A program made the translations under genes and the position numbers. From Alloacidobacterium dinghuense (GTDB lineage Bacteria; Acidobacteriota; Terriglobia; Terriglobales; Acidobacteriaceae), in assembly GCF_014274465.1 (NCBI RefSeq), contig NZ_CP060394.1, positions 1,550,001 through 1,614,000 on the forward strand: a stretch of 64,000 nucleotides of DNA, read 5' to 3'. This document shows, one piece after another, positions 60,314 to 64,000 of the stretch. The notes under the pieces were generated by a model, which was given only the letters and a program-made list of their open reading frames with translations, was not told the DNA's origin and made no database searches. Position 1 is the first letter of the stretch. Every line of letters starts with the position of its first letter.

Positions 60314-60871
60314 ATGTTTTTTTCGCTCGAGACCGCTGCCAGCAACCATGACAATTTAGCAACCGACGCACTGTTCAGTACCTTGTACTCAGAACTGCAC
60401 AGGCTGGCAAAACGGGAGTTGGCCAGGCAATGGAAGCCTTTGAGTCTAAGCGTCACCACGCTCTTACATGAAGCCTACTTAGATATTGCGTCGCGCGACG
60501 AACTCTCGTTTCCCGACAACGCCCGCTTCATAGGATACGCGGCACGGGTAATGCGCGGACTGATTATTGATCACACGCGGAATCGTAAAGCGACGAAACG
60601 CGGGGGTGAATTCGAAATTACATCGCTCGAAATCGATGTGGCAGCAGTGTCTTCAGACACAAAGGAGCTGACCATGATCAGCGATGCGATGGACCAGCTT
60701 GCCGAGATTGAACCGGAACTTGCTGAAATAGTCGACCTGAAATTCTTTTGTGGATTTTCGTTTGGCGAGATTGCGGCAATAAAGAAGTTGTCCGAGCGGA
60801 CAGTTCAAAGAAAGTGGGAAAAGGCGCGCATCTACCTCCATCAAGGCGTCAGTCAACAACTTTCGTTCTGA
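60314..60871 (+). CDS. ECF-type RNA polymerase sigma factor (TIGR02999-like)
   Basis: A 185-residue sigma factor of the type common in Acidobacteria and Planctomycetes. Region 2 covers about 18-95 (LHRLAKRELARQ ... ARFIGYAARVMRGLIIDHTR, including the 2.4 part) and region 4 about 125-180 (VDLKFFCGFSFGEIAAIKKL, then SERTVQRKWEKARIYL). No anti-sigma gene is adjacent; instead a TPR Ser/Thr kinase gene follows after 15 bp, so phosphorylation may regulate it, as proposed for similar pairs. GGAGG precedes the ATG by about 11 bases. Two CACACGTGTG sites lie upstream. Confidence 0.9.
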   Translation: MFFSLETAASNHDNLATDALFSTLYSELHRLAKRELARQWKPLSLSVTTLLHEAYLDIASRDELSFPDNARFIGYAARVMRGLIIDHTRNRKATKRGGEFEITSLEIDVAAVSSDTKELTMISDAMDQLAEIEPELAEIVDLKFFCGFSFGEIAAIKKLSERTVQRKWEKARIYLHQGVSQQLSF

Positions 60872-60886
60872 GGAGCGCTGACGCTT

Positions 60887-63655
60887 ATGCTAAGTGCGGA
60901 TGAATGGCATGCCCTAAGTCCTCACCTGGACAAGGCCCTGGGATTGAACGATGAAGAGCGGTCGATTTGGCTGACGAGGCTACGCGCTCGGGAGCCGGCC
61001 ATTGCACGCCAGCTTGAAACGCTTCTCTGCGAGCATCAGATCCTGACGGAAAAGAGCTTTTTAGAAAGACGTTCTGTTGCATTGCCGCGCGGGGCGGCTG
61101 CAGCCGGCGAAACTGTTGGCACTTACAAATTGTTGTCACAGATCGGTCGAGGCGGCATGAGCAGCGTTTGGCTCGCGAAGCGTGTAGACGGCCGATTCGA
61201 GCGGCACGTTGTGGTCAAGTTCCTCCATATCGCACTCATGGGAAAGGTTGGCGAGGAGCGATTTAAACGTGAGGGGCGAATCCTCGGGCTGCTCACGCAT
61301 GCCAACATCGCTGAATTGATCGATGCCGGCGTTTCGCAGAATGGGCAACCGTTCTTGGTTCTTGAATATGTTGACGGGGATCACATCGATCGCTATTGCG
61401 ATGAGCATAAGCTCAACATTCATCTGCGCATCCGGTTGTTTCTCGACGTCCTGGCTGCCGTAGCGCTAGCGCACGCCAACCTGATCGTACATCGAGATCT
61501 CAAGCCCTCGAACGTGTTGGTGAGAAACGACGGACAGGTGAAGCTGCTTGATTTCGGCATTGCCAAGCTGTTGGAAAGTGAAGAGCAGGTAGGGCAGGCA
61601 ACACAGCTTACCGTCGAAGGCGGGCGAGCCATGACGCCGGAATACGCAGCGCCCGAACAACTGAATGATCAAGGTGTTACAACAGCGACGGATGTTTATG
61701 CGCTGGGTGTGTTGCTTTTTCGATTGCTGACGGGGCATCATCCAACCGGCACAAGCCCTTCAACACCCGCTGAACTGATCAAGGCTATCGTCGATACCGA
61801 ACCTATGCGTCTCTCAGACGCCGCGACGATGAGGCGGCCTGACAACGAGACTCCCATCACGAATGCCGAGAAGCGTTCCGCCACACCAGACAAACTGAGT
61901 CGCTCGTTGCGCGGAGATCTAGACACCATTGTTGCGAAAGCGCTGAAGAAAGAGCCCAAAGAGCGCTATGCCTCGGTTACCGCCTTCGCTGAAGATTTGC
62001 GCCGATACTTACGAAGCCAGCCGATCAACGCGCGACCCGACACTCTTGTCTATCGGATTACCAAGTTCGTACGTCGGAATCGCACCGTGGTAGTTCTGGC
62101 GATGCTGGCGGTTGTAGCCTCGATGGCCGGCGTAATTGGAACCTTGATTCAGAGCCGCACTGCGCGCGCTGAACGCGACTTTGCGTTTGGGCAATTGTCA
62201 CGCGCGGAAGCAGTCAACGATCTGAACGAGATTCTTCTTTCCGATGCGGCTCCTTCGGGCAAGCCTTTCACGGTGAACGACCTCCTCATGCGCGCGGAGC
62301 ACATTGCTGAACGCCAGGAAAATAAGCATGATCCACAACGCGTAGAGATGCTCATTTCTCTGGGCCGTCAATATAACGTGCTGGACGAACAGGCAAAGTC
62401 GCGTCATCTATTGAGTGAGGCATACGAGCTTTCCCGTCAGTTGACCGATCGCTCCATCCGTGCGCGAGCTTCCTGTGCGCTTGCGAGTGCCGTTGCCTTG
62501 ACCGGTGAGCATGTCCGCGCGGAAAAGCTGGTCGAAGAGGGGCTTAATGAACTGGGTCAGGAATTACGGTTTGCTCCCGATCAGATGTTCTGCCTCATAC
62601 GGGGAACCGAAGTCGCACGAGAGCGTGGCGATTCGCGTGAGGCAGTCACGCGCGTGGAGGCAGCTCAGAAGGTGCAGAAACGACTACCGTTTGAGTCTGG
62701 CCTCGTAAATTCGCAACTCCTTATGGACATGGCTGAGTCATACCGTTACGCAGGCCGATACGAAGAAGCGAACGCTGCTTTTGCACGTGCGTCAGCGCAA
62801 CTCACTGCGTTGGGACGCGACGAGACTCAGACTGCCGTAACGCTTCTAAACAACTGGGGCACTTTGTTAGTTTTGGCTGGGCGCCCGCGAGACAGCGAGA
62901 TCGTTCTCTGGCGCGCGATCGAGATCAGTCGCGATGGCCAGACCGAAGATGCAGTGGCCCCGATGCTTCTTGTCAACTACGCGCGCTCGCTGCATGAATT
63001 GCATCAATTCGACAAGGCTGCCGATTACGCCGAGCGTGGTTACGCAAAGGCGAAAGAATCGGGAGCCGAAGTAGTCGTCGGCCAATCGTTGTTACTGCGT
63101 GCGCTGATTTATACCGACCGGAAGGATCTGGGACGTGCAACGGCGATGCTGAACGAGGTAGAGCCGAGGTTGCGGCGAGGTCTTCCTCCTGGACATATTG
63201 CCTTCGCCACTCTCGCATCGAATCGGGCACTCATTGCTCAGGCTCGCGGCGATTTGTCAGCGGCACTTGAAGACTCCAATGAAGCGGTGGCCATTTCAGA
63301 GGCAGCGATGAAAGCAGGCCATCTGGGCGGCGATTATCTGCCCATCTTCCTGGCTCGTCGATCCGATGTTGAACTGCAACTGGGCCATCTCGACCAGGCC
63401 GAAGCAGATGCGACTCGGGGATTGAGCATGTTGCAGGCTTCCGCCCAGGTAGGAATGTTTTCGAGCACGCTGGGACACACATATTTTACGCTGGGGAAAG
63501 TTCTGCAGGCAGAGGGCAAATCTCAAGAAGCTCACATTGCATTTCGTTCTGCGGCGGAACATCTGCAAAGTGCCCTTGGTCCCGATCATGTCGACACGCG
63601 CAGTGCTTTACAACTGGCAGAGTCCGGATCGCTACAACCGATGAGTTTCCGTTGA
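60887..63655 (+). CDS. Ser/Thr protein kinase with membrane helix and C-terminal TPRs
   Basis: A 922-residue Hanks-type kinase. The kinase domain (about 80-370) keeps IGRGGMSSVW, the ATP-binding Lys111 in VVVKF, catalytic Asp204 in HRDLKPSN, Asp222 in DFGIAKLL, and TPEYAAPEQ in the activation segment. One membrane helix follows at about 400-420 (VVVLAMLAVVASMAGVIGTL), then TPR-like repeats outside the membrane to the end. An N-terminal helical region of about 75 residues (LNDEERSIWLTRLRAREPAI) is typical of kinases linked to this sigma family. The ribosome site GAGGAG overlaps the stop of the sigma gene, so the two are coupled. Likely a signal receptor that acts on the co-encoded sigma factor; this partner assignment is inference. 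Confidence 0.93.
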   Translation: MLSADEWHALSPHLDKALGLNDEERSIWLTRLRAREPAIARQLETLLCEHQILTEKSFLERRSVALPRGAAAAGETVGTYKLLSQIGRGGMSSVWLAKRVDGRFERHVVVKFLHIALMGKVGEERFKREGRILGLLTHANIAELIDAGVSQNGQPFLVLEYVDGDHIDRYCDEHKLNIHLRIRLFLDVLAAVALAHANLIVHRDLKPSNVLVRNDGQVKLLDFGIAKLLESEEQVGQATQLTVEGGRAMTPEYAAPEQLNDQGVTTATDVYALGVLLFRLLTGHHPTGTSPSTPAELIKAIVDTEPMRLSDAATMRRPDNETPITNAEKRSATPDKLSRSLRGDLDTIVAKALKKEPKERYASVTAFAEDLRRYLRSQPINARPDTLVYRITKFVRRNRTVVVLAMLAVVASMAGVIGTLIQSRTARAERDFAFGQLSRAEAVNDLNEILLSDAAPSGKPFTVNDLLMRAEHIAERQENKHDPQRVEMLISLGRQYNVLDEQAKSRHLLSEAYELSRQLTDRSIRARASCALASAVALTGEHVRAEKLVEEGLNELGQELRFAPDQMFCLIRGTEVARERGDSREAVTRVEAAQKVQKRLPFESGLVNSQLLMDMAESYRYAGRYEEANAAFARASAQLTALGRDETQTAVTLLNNWGTLLVLAGRPRDSEIVLWRAIEISRDGQTEDAVAPMLLVNYARSLHELHQFDKAADYAERGYAKAKESGAEVVVGQSLLLRALIYTDRKDLGRATAMLNEVEPRLRRGLPPGHIAFATLASNRALIAQARGDLSAALEDSNEAVAISEAAMKAGHLGGDYLPIFLARRSDVELQLGHLDQAEADATRGLSMLQASAQVGMFSSTLGHTYFTLGKVLQAEGKSQEAHIAFRSAAEHLQSALGPDHVDTRSALQLAESGSLQPMSFR

Positions 63656-63665
63656 TTCTCTGGTC

Positions 63666-64000
63666 TCACGACGGAGCCGACGTCGACTCCCTGATCATTA
63701 ATTCGCCTGGAATTACAATTTGAGACTTCTTCGGGCCTTTTCCGTTCTGAGAAGGAGCCACGAGTTCAAGAAGCAATCGCATCGCGCGTTCGCCCATTTC
63801 GCGCATCGGTTGTCTGATCGTGGTCAATGATGGCTGCAGATGCGAGGAAAAAAACAGATCGTCGAAACCAGCAACCGAAATATCTTTGGAGACCCGAAGC
63901 CCGGCGGTGTGGATCGCCCGATACGCTCCAAGAGCCGTGATATCGTCATAGCAAAAAACTGCGGTTGGACGGGTCGGCAGTTCCAATAGATGCTGCATGC
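63666..64000 (-). CDS. LacI-family transcriptional regulator, C-terminal part
   Basis: The last 111 or so codons of a LacI/GalR repressor; the frame runs out of the window at its 5' side. Visible are TAVFCYDDITALGAYRAIHT, the conserved SVAGFDDLFFSSHLQPSLTT and IRQPMREMGERAMRLLLELV, all from the sugar-binding periplasmic-protein-like domain. The DNA-binding domain lies outside. It is convergent with the kinase gene, 10 bp away, with no visible terminator between. Confidence 0.93.
   Translation of the reverse strand, partial: MQHLLELPTRPTAVFCYDDITALGAYRAIHTAGLRVSKDISVAGFDDLFFSSHLQPSLTTIRQPMREMGERAMRLLLELVAPSQNGKGPKKSQIVIPGELMIRESTSAPS

Overview
The window reads as chromosomal DNA of an acidobacterium, most likely class Terriglobia (relatives of Granulicella, Terriglobus or Edaphobacter). 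The evidence is gene content: very large SusC-like TonB-dependent receptors with an N-terminal carboxypeptidase-regulatory domain, a PadR plus ADOP permease pair, an ECF sigma factor paired with a TPR Ser/Thr kinase, and plant-polysaccharide esterases and glycosidases. No rRNA, tRNA, IS element, phage gene or CRISPR array was seen.

Layout. (1) 1-20 kb is a plant cell wall polysaccharide region: the end of one receptor, a GH127-type beta-L-arabinofuranosidase, a split cobalamin methionine synthase, then a leftward cluster of ROK regulator, SGNH esterase, CE15 glucuronoyl esterase and a wrecked GH35-like beta-galactosidase. This cluster diverges from a 1261-residue receptor followed by a TPR protein. 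(2) 20-31 kb holds a cysteine-type formate dehydrogenase with its DUF1641 partner, a FUSC-family transporter, and a convergent EmrA-EmrB-TolC type efflux operon headed by a degenerate sigma-like protein. (3) 31-38 kb is a patchwork: a pseudo-receiver, two regulators sharing an unusual N-terminal winged-helix-like domain, two alpha/beta hydrolases, and two gene fragments. (4) 38-46 kb repeats the receptor plus TPR arrangement and adds a GH31 alpha-glucosidase. (5) 46-56 kb is a four-gene RND operon (adaptor, two pumps, outer-membrane channel). (6) 56-64 kb has a doubly frameshifted ADOP permease with its PadR repressor, a frameshifted small ATPase, the sigma/kinase pair, and the end of a LacI regulator.

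The receptors import oligosaccharides across the outer membrane, and the neighbouring secreted enzymes release or trim them; ROK and LacI proteins are the likely sugar sensors. The most interesting non-coding signals are at the two complete receptor genes. Each has a promoter placed so that the transcript would begin at a structured RNA that ends just before the Shine-Dalgarno sequence; the first folds on paper into a compact three-way junction. Other candidate operators are a 16-bp palindrome overlapping a start codon (31665-31680) and a pair of CACACGTGTG sites 21 bp apart (60170-60204). Several genes are clearly decayed; whether some frameshifts are sequencing errors cannot be told from the sequence alone.
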